Assembly: GCA_946479895.1 (NCBI GenBank)
Contig: CAMLHT010000005.1
Coordinates: 1 to 30,486, forward strand
From: an uncultured Gemmatimonadota bacterium
GTDB taxonomy: Bacteria > Gemmatimonadota > Gemmatimonadetes > Gemmatimonadales > Gemmatimonadaceae
Reading direction: 5' to 3'
Length of the DNA: 30,486 bases
Under the pieces are notes generated by a model, which saw only the letters and a program-made list of their open reading frames with translations, did not search any database and was not told the origin of the DNA. A program made the position numbers and the translations under genes. Each line of letters starts with the position of its first letter. The first letter of the stretch is position 1. Below, in pieces: positions 16,879 through 26,419 of the stretch.

Positions 16879-17700
16879 GTGCAAGGATCCGGTATCTGGA
16901 GTCCCCCCACAGGCACCCTCGGCCGGATCGTCCAGGAGTCGGAAACACGGGTCGAAGCCCTCCGACGCAGCGCCAGCAAGCTCCAGGACGCCGCCAGGCG
17001 CGCCGCGCAACCGACCCGCCCGCTTGCTCAGGCGCTTCGGGGCGATTCCGTGGCCGTGATCGCTGAGGTGAAGCGCCGGTCGCCCTCCAAGGGCTGGATC
17101 GCCAAGGGCCTCTCGACGGTTTCTCAGGCCGAGGCCTATGCCGCCGGGGGCGCCGCCGCGATCTCCGTCCTCACCGAGCCCAATCACTTCGACGGCTCGG
17201 TGGAGGACCTCGAGGCGGTCGCTGCCGCCGTCTCCGTTCCCGTGCTCAAGAAGGACTTTCACATCGACCCGATCCAGCTCGTGGAGGCCCGGGCGCACGG
17301 CGCCACCGCCGCGCTCCTCATCGCGCGGGCGCTTGGCCCGGGCCGGCTCGAGGCGATGATCGAAGCGGCGCGGTGGATGACGCTGGACACGATCGTGGAA
17401 ATCCGGGATGAAGCCGAGCTGCAACGCGCGCTCGACGCGGGCGCGGGAGTCATCGGCATCAACAACCGCGATCTCGAGACACTGATCATCGATCCGGCGA
17501 CGAGCGAGCGGCTGCTGCCGCTCATTCCCGCCCACGTCGTCGCGATTGCCGAGAGCGGGATGGCTTCCGCGGACGACGTCGCCCGGGTCGCGCGGCTGGG
17601 GGCCGACGCCGTCCTCGTCGGCTCGTCGCTCTCCGCATCGGCCGACCCGACGGCACTCGTCCGCGAGCTTTCCTCCGTCCCGCGCGTCAGCCGTGGCTGA
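16879..17700 (+). CDS. trpC: Indole-3-glycerol phosphate synthase
   Basis: Closes the indole ring: CdRP gives indole-3-glycerol phosphate. TIM barrel, 273 aa. Motifs include AVIAEVKRRSPSKGWI (catalytic Glu and Lys), VLTEPNHFDGSVEDL, VPVLKKDFHIDPIQL, GINNRDLETL, ESGMASADDV and AVLVGSSL. The GTG at 16879 is selected because AGAAGGA lies about 6 nt upstream; an ATG at 16819 would place the coding start across the operator array. It starts the contiguous part of the trp unit and overlaps trpF by 8 nt. Confidence 0.95.
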   Translation: MQGSGIWSPPTGTLGRIVQESETRVEALRRSASKLQDAARRAAQPTRPLAQALRGDSVAVIAEVKRRSPSKGWIAKGLSTVSQAEAYAAGGAAAISVLTEPNHFDGSVEDLEAVAAAVSVPVLKKDFHIDPIQLVEARAHGATAALLIARALGPGRLEAMIEAARWMTLDTIVEIRDEAELQRALDAGAGVIGINNRDLETLIIDPATSERLLPLIPAHVVAIAESGMASADDVARVARLGADAVLVGSSLSASADPTALVRELSSVPRVSRG

Positions 17701-18339
17701 GATCAAGTTCTGCGGAATGACCCGCGCCACCGACGTCGCGATGGCGGCAAGCCTCGGCGCTGCCTTCGTCGGCGTGATCTTCGCAGGCGGCCCACGGCAT
17801 CAGACGCCGGACGGCGCCGCGCGCATCCTCGCCGGCACGATGCCCCCGCCGCGCCGCGTGGGCGTCGTTTCCGGGCAGACGCCGGAGGAAGTCGCCGACC
17901 TCGTGAAGACGGCGCGGCTGGACGTCGTGCAGCTTCACGCCAACCCGACCGCCGCGCGCGTCGAAGCCGTCCGTCAGGCGACCGGCGCCGGAGTCTGGGC
18001 CGTCCTCCAGCTTCCGGGCGACCAACTGCCGGCTAACGCCGTCGAGATCGCGCGGGTTGCCGACGCTATCGTTCTCGATGCGCAGGTTCCCGGCGGCCTG
18101 GGGGGATCGGGGGTGACCCTTCCGTGGACGCAGCTCGCGCGATCGCTGGCTGCCATCCGGGGAAGCTGCCGAATCGTGCTGGCGGGGGGCCTGAAGCCCG
18201 GGAACGTAGCGACGGCGATCACCGCCATCGAGCCGGACATCGTGGATGTTTCGTCGGGAGTCGAGTCCGCTCCCGGCATCAAGGATCACAGCCGGATGCG
18301 CGCGTTTCGCGATGCAGTCGCCGGCGCTGGAGCAACGAA

Positions 18340-18343
<4 letters not shown>
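17693..18343 (+). CDS. trpF: Phosphoribosylanthranilate isomerase
   Basis: Amadori isomerase that makes CdRP from phosphoribosylanthranilate; 216 aa. It begins [14 protein letters not shown] with the catalytic Cys. Further motifs are VDVVQLH-type ([10 protein letters not shown]), the aspartate in [29 protein letters not shown] and [18 protein letters not shown]. The GTG start overlaps the end of trpC by 8 nt, and the TGA overlaps the trpB ATG (ATGA), consistent with translational coupling. A separate trpF beside trpC shows that the two activities are not fused here, unlike in E. coli. Confidence 0.96.
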
Positions 18344-19529
<1,186 letters not shown>

Positions 19530-19533
<4 letters not shown>

Positions 19534-21248
19534 CGACGCCGTCGCTTCGCCGTACCATGGCCTTCAAGGCCATCGACCTGCCGGAGGGGTACCCGGCGGT
19601 CGAGGAGCTCATGCGGCTCATGGTCAAGGCGATTCGCGCGCAACAGCTCTACGCCGCGAACAACCCGATGCACAAGTCGGCGCTCGAATCGCTGCGCGCC
19701 GGGTTCGCGAAGGTCTGGGCGGAGACCGACGACCTCGCGCTGACGATCGGCGAGACGGAGATCCAGTGGCACGGCGTGGCCGTCCTCGCCGATCCGGTGA
19801 AGTCCTCGGACAGCCTCGCGTGGATGTTCTACAAGGACGGCATCCGCGAGCTGCGCTTCCAGAAGGGCGTCGAGGACGCGGAGATCGTCCGGTTCCTCGA
19901 GATCGTGGGACGCGCCCGCAAGGCGACCATCGAGGACGACGACCTGATCACGATGCTGTGGGAGGCCGACCTCGCCGGGCTGACCTACACGTACCGCGAT
20001 GCGCAGGCGGACGACGTCGACACCGGCGAGATATCGCGGGTCCAGGGGCCCGGTGGCGACATGGCCCCCGAGGAAGTCCAGCTGCACGTCGAGCAGGCGG
20101 CGGAATCCACGAAGGGCCGGCGGTCGGGCGTGGTCAACATGGCCGATTTCGACCAGACGCTCTACTTCCTCGACGAGCGCGAGATCGACTACCTGAAGCA
20201 GGAGATCGGCCGGGAGTACGAGCAGGACCTGCGCACCAACATCGTCGCCGCGCTCCTCGACATCTTCGAGCAGCAGAGCAACGACGCCGTGCGCGAGGAA
20301 TGCCTCGACTACGTCGAGACGATGCTCGCGTTCCTGCTGGCGTCGGGCAGCTTTCGCGGGGTCGCGTTCCTCCTGTCGGAAACCCGCACCGCCGGCGCGA
20401 GGCCGGGCGATCTCTCGCCGCGCATCCGCGAGCGCATCGATTCGCTCCCCGACCGGCTGAGCGCCCCCGAGGCGGTGGATCAGCTCATCCATGCGCTGGA
20501 CGACGCGCCGATGCTGCCCCCGCACGATGAGCTCGGGCTGCTGTTCGACCAGCTGCGGCCCACGGCGCTCGGGACGGTCTTCTCCTGGATGCCCAGGGTG
20601 CGCGACGACCGGCTGCGGGCGCTGATCGCCGACGTCGCGGGGCGGCTGGCCGCCGCGAACACCGGTGAGCTGGTCAAGCTGGTGGATGCGTCGGACGTGG
20701 CCGTGTCGAACGAAGCGATGCGTCGGGCCGGTGCCCTCAAGGCCCAGGCGGCCGTCGGGTCGATCGGGCGGATCCTCAGCGACCCGGATGCGAAGCGGCG
20801 GCAGATCGCCGCGCAGGCGCTCGCCGAAATCGGCTCTGCCGGCGCGATGCAGGCCCTCGAGCGCGCGCTCGGCGACGGGGACCGCGACGTGAGGATCGCC
20901 GCGATGCGCGCCCTGGCGGCCGGCGGGCACCGGCCGGCGGTGGGGAAGCTCGCGACGATCATCGGCGGCCGGGAAATCCGCGACGCCGACATCAGCGAGA
21001 AGACCGCGGTCTTCGAGAGCTACGGCGCGCTCTGCGGCGATGCCGGCGTCACGACCCTCGACACGATCCTCAACGGCAAGGGATTCCTCGGCAAGCGGGA
21101 CGACCCGGCGATGCGCGCCGCGGCCGCGATGGGGCTGGGCCGGATCGGCAGCCCGAAGGCGCGCGAGTCGCTCCAGAAGTCGGCTGCCGACAAGGAGCCC
21201 GTCGTCCGCAATGCCGTGACCAGGGCACTCCGCGGAGGCGGCACGTGA
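19530..21248 (+). CDS. HEAT-repeat protein sharing an N-terminal module with the adjacent HD-GYP protein
   Basis: A 572-aa protein of unknown function. It has no signal peptide or membrane segment. Residues about 25-160 ([26 protein letters not shown]) align without a gap over the first 30-40 positions with residues 34-165 of the next protein. A middle part (about 200-370) is mostly helical and charged. From about 380 to the end there are HEAT-like helical repeats with AxxALxxIG units, such as [33 protein letters not shown] and [18 protein letters not shown] repeats normally bind proteins. It starts with a GTG overlapping the trpB stop (GTGA) and ends with a TGA overlapping the next GTG, so it is probably made with both neighbours. 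I infer a scaffold or regulator of the HD-GYP partner. Confidence 0.85.
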
Positions 21249-22729
21249 GCGACACCCAGGCCCCCTCCCAGCGAAAGTCGCTCGTCCTCGACGTGAACGC
21301 CGTGCTGCGGGCGGCGGACAACGCGAGCGTGCGGAAGTCGGGCCGCAGTCTCGTCTTCGCGCTGCACGGAGCGCTGCGGGCAGTCAAGCTGTATCCGCTC
21401 GAGAACGCGGCCGTCCAGAAGGCCCTCGCCGACGTGACGGCGCAGGCGAAGGATCTCCTCTCGATCGAGGACTCCCTCGAGATCCGGCTGAGCGGCGAGA
21501 TCATCTTCGTCAACGCGACGCGGCTCCGGCTCGACCTGGAGAACTTCGCGAGCTTCAGCCACCTGCTGTCGCTCTTCCGCACCTGCGGCGTGGGCTGCAT
21601 CCAGGTCCGCCCCGACGTGCAGCAGAAGGACTGGATGATCTTCCTGTCGCAGCTCCAGGCGCCGGGACCGGAGGATCCGTCGGACCGCTTCGATGATCTC
21701 GTCCAGCGCCTGCAGACGGCGGGAGTCGGCGCGATCACGCTCGAGATGCCGGTGGAGCAGGAGGATTCGAACCGCGGCGGCTCGAAGGAGAAGGCCAAGC
21801 GCACCTATGCCCAGTGCGTCACGGTCACGAAGGACCTGATGACGGGCGTGCGGCTCGGCCAGTCGCCCAACATCAAGAAGATCAAGCGCGTCGTGCAGAC
21901 CATCGTCGACCAGATCCTGAACGACGAGTCCTCGCTCATCGGCCTGACGACGATCCTCGACTACGACGAGTACACGTTCACGCACAGCGTGAACGTCTGC
22001 ATCTTCTCGGTGGCGCTCGGGAAGCGGCTCGGGCTCTCGAAGCTCCAGCTCTACGATCTCGGACTCGCGGCGCTCTTTCACGACATCGGCAAGTCGCGCG
22101 TGCCGCAGGACGTCCTGAACAAGCCCGCGAGCCTCAGCGAGGACGAGTGGCGCACGATCGCCAATCATCCGTGGCTGGGCCTGCTCGCCCTGTTCCAGGT
22201 GCGGGGCACGAGCGAGCTCGCCTACCGGGCGATGATCGTGTCGCACGAGCATCACATGAAGACGGACCTGACCGGGTATCCCCGGCCGATCCGTTCCCGC
22301 CAGCTCAGCATGTTCAGCAAGATCGTCGCGGTCTGCGACGCCTTCGACGCCGCCACCTCGCGACGGGTCTACCAGACGTCGCCGTGGACCCCCGCCGACG
22401 TCGTCCGCGAGATGCGCGACAACCCGAAGCGGGGGATGGACCCCGTCGTCGTGAAGGCCTTCATCAACCTCACCGGCATCTATCCGGTCGGGACCCTGGT
22501 GATCCTGGATACCTTCGAGCTCGGCATCGTGCACGCCATCAACCCGATCGCCGAGATGCTTTCGCGCCCCATCGTTCGCATCATTGGTGATCCGCAGGGT
22601 AATGTTCTCCATCCGGGCGAGCTGGCGAATCTCGCCGACCTGGCCGAGAACGGCTCGTACCGGCGCACGATCATCAAGACCGAGAATCCCGAACGATATG
22701 GCATCCGGATTGGCGACTACTTCGTCTAG
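21245..22729 (+). CDS. HD-GYP domain protein, putative cyclic-dinucleotide phosphodiesterase
   Basis: A 494-aa cytoplasmic protein. Residues about 34-165 form a module shared with the upstream HEAT protein (ALRAVKLYPLENAAVQKAL, SLEIRLSGEIIF). The HD-GYP domain covers about 240-410: a first His in THSVNVC, His279-Asp280 in HDIGKSRVP, NHPWLG, HEHH at 334-337, TGYP with GYP at 344-346, and CDAFDAATSRRVYQ. The metal-binding residues appear complete, but the segment before GYP reads HEHHMKTDLTGYP rather than the usual HHERxDGxGYP. Family members hydrolyse c-di-GMP or cGAMP; activity here is inferred. A C-terminal tail of about 80 residues follows (IYPVGTLVIL, RIGDYF). The GTG overlaps the HEAT gene stop, and the 3' end overlaps trpA by 32 nt. 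Confidence 0.93.
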   Translation: MSDTQAPSQRKSLVLDVNAVLRAADNASVRKSGRSLVFALHGALRAVKLYPLENAAVQKALADVTAQAKDLLSIEDSLEIRLSGEIIFVNATRLRLDLENFASFSHLLSLFRTCGVGCIQVRPDVQQKDWMIFLSQLQAPGPEDPSDRFDDLVQRLQTAGVGAITLEMPVEQEDSNRGGSKEKAKRTYAQCVTVTKDLMTGVRLGQSPNIKKIKRVVQTIVDQILNDESSLIGLTTILDYDEYTFTHSVNVCIFSVALGKRLGLSKLQLYDLGLAALFHDIGKSRVPQDVLNKPASLSEDEWRTIANHPWLGLLALFQVRGTSELAYRAMIVSHEHHMKTDLTGYPRPIRSRQLSMFSKIVAVCDAFDAATSRRVYQTSPWTPADVVREMRDNPKRGMDPVVVKAFINLTGIYPVGTLVILDTFELGIVHAINPIAEMLSRPIVRIIGDPQGNVLHPGELANLADLAENGSYRRTIIKTENPERYGIRIGDYFV

Positions 22730-23501
22730 GAAGGCGATCGCCGCGCGGTTCGAGGAGCTGAAGGCGAAGGGCAGGCGCGCCTTCGTTCCCTACATCACCG
22801 CCGGCGACCCGGGCGTCGACGAGACCGTCGAGCTTCTCCGGGGACTCGAGGAGGCCGGAGCGGACACCATCGAGGTCGGCGTCCCGTTCTCCGATCCGAT
22901 GGCCGACGGCCCCGTCATCCAGGCCAGCTCGCAGCGGGCTCTCGACCGCGGCGTCCGGCTCACGCAGGTGCTCGAGATCATCCGCCGCGCGAAGCTCGAG
23001 ACACCCATCGTCCTCTTCAGCTACCTCAATCCCATCATTGCCGCGGGCCCCGACGTGCTCGAGCGCGCCGCCGATGCGGGATGCAGCGGCCTGCTGATCA
23101 CGGACCTGCCGGTCGGCTCCGATCCGGAGCGTGAAGCCTGGCTCGGCGGAGGACCACTGGCGTTCATCCGCCTCGTGGCACCGACGACGCCGGCGGACCG
23201 GATGCAGGAGATCGGCATCCACGGCAGCGGCTTCGTGTACCTGATCAGCCGGCTCGGCGTGACCGGCGTACAGTCGTCGCTGGCGAGTGACCTGCCGCAG
23301 ACGATGGCCCGTCTCCGGGCGGCAACGACGCTGCCGATCTGCGTGGGATTCGGCGTCTCCACGCCGGAGCAGGCGACGGCGGTGGCGCGCATGGCCGATG
23401 GGGTCGTCGTCGGCAGCGCCATCGTCCGGGCCGCCGCCGAGAGCGTCGACTCGGCGGTCCGTTTCGCGAAGGAAATGCGGCGCGCCATCGACGCGGCCTG
23501 A
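22698..23501 (+). CDS. trpA: Tryptophan synthase alpha chain
   Basis: Cleaves indole-3-glycerol phosphate and passes indole to TrpB. TIM barrel, 267 aa. Catalytic Glu59 (DTIEVGVPFSDP) and Asp70 (MADGPVIQ) are both present, with FVPYITAGDP, SYLNPI, ISRLGVTGVQ and VCVGFGVST-type (ICVGFGVSTPEQA) loops. The ATG at 22698 gives MASGLATTSSRKAI, and the gene begins inside the HD-GYP gene, overlapping its last 32 nt in another frame. No clear Shine-Dalgarno sequence is seen, so translation probably depends on the upstream gene. A TTG at 22710 is a less likely start. Confidence 0.95.
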   Translation: MASGLATTSSRKAIAARFEELKAKGRRAFVPYITAGDPGVDETVELLRGLEEAGADTIEVGVPFSDPMADGPVIQASSQRALDRGVRLTQVLEIIRRAKLETPIVLFSYLNPIIAAGPDVLERAADAGCSGLLITDLPVGSDPEREAWLGGGPLAFIRLVAPTTPADRMQEIGIHGSGFVYLISRLGVTGVQSSLASDLPQTMARLRAATTLPICVGFGVSTPEQATAVARMADGVVVGSAIVRAAAESVDSAVRFAKEMRRAIDAA

Positions 23502-23860
23502 TGTCGCCGGCCACCGAGATCACGCTTCGCGCGATGCGGTTTCACGCGCTCGTCGGCATCCTGCCGCACGAGCGCGCGCATCCGCAGCCGGTCGAGGTGG
23601 ATCTCATGGTCACGATCACGGACGGGGAAGGAGTGGTGGACTACCGTCGACTGTACGCGGCGGCATCCGACGTCGTCGCCTCCGGGCACATCGACTTTCT
23701 CGAGGAGATCGCGGAGCGCGTGGCGGCCGGCGCGTTCGCGGTCTCGGACCGCGTCACCCGCGCGCGCGTCGCCGTGCGGAAGCCCCATGTTGCCCTTGGC
23801 GGCCCCCTGGCATACGCCGAAGTGCGCATCGACCGGCTGCGGCGGACGGCCGATGTATAA
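23501..23860 (+). CDS. folB: Dihydroneopterin aldolase
   Basis: Folate pathway aldolase that splits dihydroneopterin into hydroxymethyl-dihydropterin and glycolaldehyde. It is 119 aa. Motifs: LRAMRFHALVGILPHERAHP with the conserved Glu, VEVDLMVTI, VVDYRRLY, HIDFLEEIAERVA and VRKPHVALGGPL, whose Lys is the catalytic residue region. Its ATG shares one base with the trpA stop (TGATG). Its product is the substrate of the next enzyme, FolK. Confidence 0.93.
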   Translation: MSPATEITLRAMRFHALVGILPHERAHPQPVEVDLMVTITDGEGVVDYRRLYAAASDVVASGHIDFLEEIAERVAAGAFAVSDRVTRARVAVRKPHVALGGPLAYAEVRIDRLRRTADV

Positions 23861-24290
23861 GCTTTCCGAGGGCGAGACCCTCAGCGTCGCGTACATTGCC
23901 CTCGGCGGCAACGTCGGCGCCCGCGAGGAGTACCTCGCGAATGCCCGCGCCCTGATCGCGGCGCTGCCGGGATCCCGGATCCTGGCCGAGACGCAGATCG
24001 AGGAAACGGCAGCGATCGGCCCCTCGCCCCAGGCGAACTACCTCAACCAGATGGTGGCGCTGGAAACGGCGATCTCTCCGCGCGCCCTTCTCGAGCACCT
24101 GCTGCGGATCGAGCGCCAGCTCGGGCGGGAGCGGAAGGAGAAGTGGGGGCCGCGGACAATCGACCTCGACATCGTGCTGTACGGGAATCAGGTGATATCT
24201 TCGGACCGACTCACCCTCCCGCACCCCGAGATTCCCAACCGCGACTTCTGGCAGCGCGAGCTCATCGAGCTTCGCGGCGACTGGAGATGA
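23853..24290 (+). CDS. folK: 2-amino-4-hydroxy-6-hydroxymethyldihydropteridine diphosphokinase
   Basis: HPPK: transfers pyrophosphate from ATP to hydroxymethyl-dihydropterin. It is 145 aa. It has AYIALGGNVGAREEYLANA at the N-terminus, NQMVALET, the signature KWGPRTIDLDIVLYGN with metal-binding Asp residues, and LPHPEIPNRDFWQREL. The ATG at 23853 (MYKLSEGETL) overlaps folB by 8 nt. The usual third gene of this cluster, folP, is not present here. Confidence 0.95.
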   Translation: MYKLSEGETLSVAYIALGGNVGAREEYLANARALIAALPGSRILAETQIEETAAIGPSPQANYLNQMVALETAISPRALLEHLLRIERQLGRERKEKWGPRTIDLDIVLYGNQVISSDRLTLPHPEIPNRDFWQRELIELRGDWR

Positions 24291-24844
24291 CGAGTTCCTC
24301 CGCAACGCACCTGGTGACGGACATTCCCGGCTGGGCGCAGGTCTCGAAAGGCCGGCGCAAGCACATCGTCCGGGTCACGACGCTTCTTGCCTCGTGGGCG
24401 GAGTCCATGGGCCTGGCGACCCCCGAGGCGCAGGCCTGGGTGGACGCCGGCCGGTTCCATGACGCATTGCGCGACGCGCCGGTCGCGGAGCTCTGCGCGC
24501 TCGCCGGCTCGTCGGTGCACGAGGTCGAGCTGCTGCACGGGCCGGCCACGGCCACGAAGCTGGAGCGCGACGGCGAGTCCCGGCGCAATCTCCTGGACGC
24601 CATCCGCTACCACAGCATCGGCTGGAAGGACTGGGATCGCGTCGGGCGCGCGCTGTACATGGCCGATTACCTCGAGCCGGGCCGCACCTTCGACGCCGAG
24701 CGCCGGGCGGAGCTGTCCCTCCTGGTGCCGCGCGACTTCGACGCCGCGTTCCGCGAAGTGGTGCGCGCCCGGATGTCCTACGCGAAGGAGCAGGGATACA
24801 CGGAGTATCCGGAGAGCGTCGCGCTGCTCGCGTCGGTCGAATGA
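24287..24844 (+). CDS. yqeK: HD-domain hydrolase, YqeK-like (probable symmetrical Ap4A hydrolase)
   Basis: An HD-superfamily protein of 185 aa. The metal site is built from RRKHIVRVTTLLASWAE (first His), AGRFHDALRD (His58-Asp59), LLHGPATA and AIRYHSIG. It closes with LYMADYLEPGRTF, the signature YlADyiEPGR of the YqeK family, whose characterised members split Ap4A symmetrically to ADP. It starts with an ATG overlapping the folK stop (ATGA) and overlaps the LytR_C gene in the same way. In many bacteria yqeK is followed by lytR-like and rsfS genes; here a LytR_C-only protein follows and rsfS is missing. The family call is firm and the substrate is inferred. Confidence 0.85.
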   Translation: MTSSSATHLVTDIPGWAQVSKGRRKHIVRVTTLLASWAESMGLATPEAQAWVDAGRFHDALRDAPVAELCALAGSSVHEVELLHGPATATKLERDGESRRNLLDAIRYHSIGWKDWDRVGRALYMADYLEPGRTFDAERRAELSLLVPRDFDAAFREVVRARMSYAKEQGYTEYPESVALLASVE

Positions 24845-25263
24845 GCGCGCGGGTGCTGGCCATTGCCGGCCTGGTGGTCGTGCTGCTTGGCGTCGGGGGC
24901 GCGCTCGTCACGCGCCGGATCACGGGGACGGTCTTCGGCCTCGGGGATCCCGACACCGCGCCGGGCAATGCGCGGGTTCGCGTGCAGGTGCTGAACGCGA
25001 CCTCGACGCGCGGCCTCGCGCAGCGCTTCGGTGGCCCGCTGCGCGACAAGGGGTTCGACGACGTCGAGATTGGCAACAACCGGGAGCGCTTCGATTCGAC
25101 GATGGTTCTCGATCGCTCGAATCACCCCGACTGGGCGAAGCGAGTGGCGGCGGCGATGGGCGGCGCCACCGTGGTCAGCCGGCCCGACAGCTCACGCTAC
25201 CTGGACATCACCGTGCTTGTCGGCGCGACCTGGCGGCCGCCGGCCGAGCCGTTCCGTCCGTAG
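24841..25263 (+). CDS. Single-pass membrane protein with LytR_C domain
   Basis: 140 aa. One N-terminal transmembrane helix (about residues 5-24, VLAIAGLVVVLLGVGGALV) is followed by a LytR C-terminal domain: VRVQVLNATSTRGLAQRFGG, LRDKGFDDVEIGN, VLDRSNHPDWAKRVAAAMG and SSRYLDITVLVG. There is no LCP catalytic domain, so it cannot itself ligate wall polymers; the LytR_C domain is thought to bind cell-wall components. The ATG overlaps the yqeK-like stop (ATGA). It is the last gene of the trp/fol unit, and its final 72 nt overlap the 3' end of rlmN on the other strand. Confidence 0.85.
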   Translation: MSARVLAIAGLVVVLLGVGGALVTRRITGTVFGLGDPDTAPGNARVRVQVLNATSTRGLAQRFGGPLRDKGFDDVEIGNNRERFDSTMVLDRSNHPDWAKRVAAAMGGATVVSRPDSSRYLDITVLVGATWRPPAEPFRP

Positions 25264-26283
25264 CTGACCGCACGCCGCGGCGATGTCGATGCCGCGGCTC
25301 TTCCGCACCGCGACCTCGACGTTCTGCTTCTTCAGCTCGCGGACGAAGGCCTTCATGCGCTCCGGCGACGACGGCGTGAAGCCGCGCGTCCCGCCGGGAT
25401 GCAGCGGGATCAGGTTCACGAAGGCCTTGCACTCCCGGGCGAGGCGCCCGAGCTCCATCGCGTGCTCGACGGCGTCGTTCACCCCACCGAGCATGACGTA
25501 CTCGAACGTCACCCGGCGATCGAACACCTTGGCGGCGGCGATCACGTCGGCCAGCGGATACTTGACGTTGATCGGCATCAGCTCGCGCCGCAGGGCATCG
25601 GTGGGCGCGTGGATCGAGATCGCCAGCCGGAACTGCTCCGGGCGTTCGCCAAGCGCGACGATGCCCGGGAGCACGCCGACCGTCGACACGGTGATGTGCC
25701 GGGCGCCGATGCCGAGGCCGTCCGGGTCGTTGAGAATGGTGAGCACCGGATCGACGGCCTTCCAGTTCATGAGCGGCTCGCCCATGCCCATGAACACGAT
25801 GTTCGTGACCCGGATGGGATCGTCGAGCAGCCGGAGCTCGCGCACCTGGCAGGCGATCTCGTGGACGGCAAGGTTCCGGGTGAAGCCCATCGCCCCGGTC
25901 GCGCAGAACGCGCACTGCAGGGCGCACCCCGCCTGGGACGAGATGCAGATGGTCATCCGGTCGCCCTCGGGGATCGCCACCGTCTCGATCGCTTCCTTGT
26001 CGTGAAGGCGGAACAGGAACTTGCGGGTGCCGTCGGCCGAGGCCTGCTGGACCGCCAGCTCGAGGCGCGGCAGCTCGAACCGCTCGGCGAGCTGCTGCCG
26101 GAGGGAAGCCGGCAGCTCGGTCATGTCCTCGAAGGACCTGGCGGGGTTCACCCAGAGGCGGCGCAGCACCTGGCCGGCGCGATACGCGGGAGCTCCGATG
26201 CCGGACATCCAGGCACGCAGGACCTCCCCGGCTTCAGCCGGGGTGAGGTCGAGCAGATTTGTGCGTTTGCCCTGATCTGACAT
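25192..26283 (-). CDS. rlmN: Dual-specificity 23S rRNA/tRNA (adenine-C2) methyltransferase RlmN
   Basis: Radical SAM enzyme that methylates C2 of A2503 in 23S rRNA and A37 in tRNA. It is 363 aa. The [4Fe-4S] motif is Cys120-Cys124-Cys127 (CALQCAFC). Cys113 (TICISSQ) and Cys338 (GIDIAAACGQL) are the two catalytic cysteines expected 7 residues before the cluster and near the C-terminus. VFMGMGEPLMNW and VSTVGVLPGI are typical. A 25-residue basic tail follows Cys338, and its codons overlap the convergent LytR_C gene. The ATG is preceded by GGAGGT about 13 nt upstream, rather far for a Shine-Dalgarno sequence. Confidence 0.96.
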   Translation of the reverse strand: MSDQGKRTNLLDLTPAEAGEVLRAWMSGIGAPAYRAGQVLRRLWVNPARSFEDMTELPASLRQQLAERFELPRLELAVQQASADGTRKFLFRLHDKEAIETVAIPEGDRMTICISSQAGCALQCAFCATGAMGFTRNLAVHEIACQVRELRLLDDPIRVTNIVFMGMGEPLMNWKAVDPVLTILNDPDGLGIGARHITVSTVGVLPGIVALGERPEQFRLAISIHAPTDALRRELMPINVKYPLADVIAAAKVFDRRVTFEYVMLGGVNDAVEHAMELGRLARECKAFVNLIPLHPGGTRGFTPSSPERMKAFVRELKKQNVEVAVRKSRGIDIAAACGQLRTERLGRRPPGRADKHGDVQVA

Positions 26284-26419
26284 ACACTTAACCTAATGTA
26301 CCTCCAGTACTGCCTCAAGCGAGGACAGCTACCGCCCAGCCATTGAACGAGTTAACTTCGCCTGCGATGACGCCTGGAGTGAAGAGTCCTCTGATCGATC
26401 GTCGCGGAGCGTCCACGAC
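26284..26419. promoter_or_regulatory. Divergent rlmN/vanZ intergenic region
   Basis: This 136-nt gap is visibly less GC-rich than the genes. For the plus strand there is a weak TTGAAC (26343-26348) and, 17 nt on, GATGAC (26366-26371). GGAG at 26406-26409 is a plausible ribosome-binding site for the TTG start of vanZ. On the minus strand TTGAGG and TAGGTT stand 17 nt apart just before rlmN. These promoter matches are weak. A GTTAAC palindrome lies at 26351-26356. I see no riboswitch or T-box. Confidence 0.3.
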
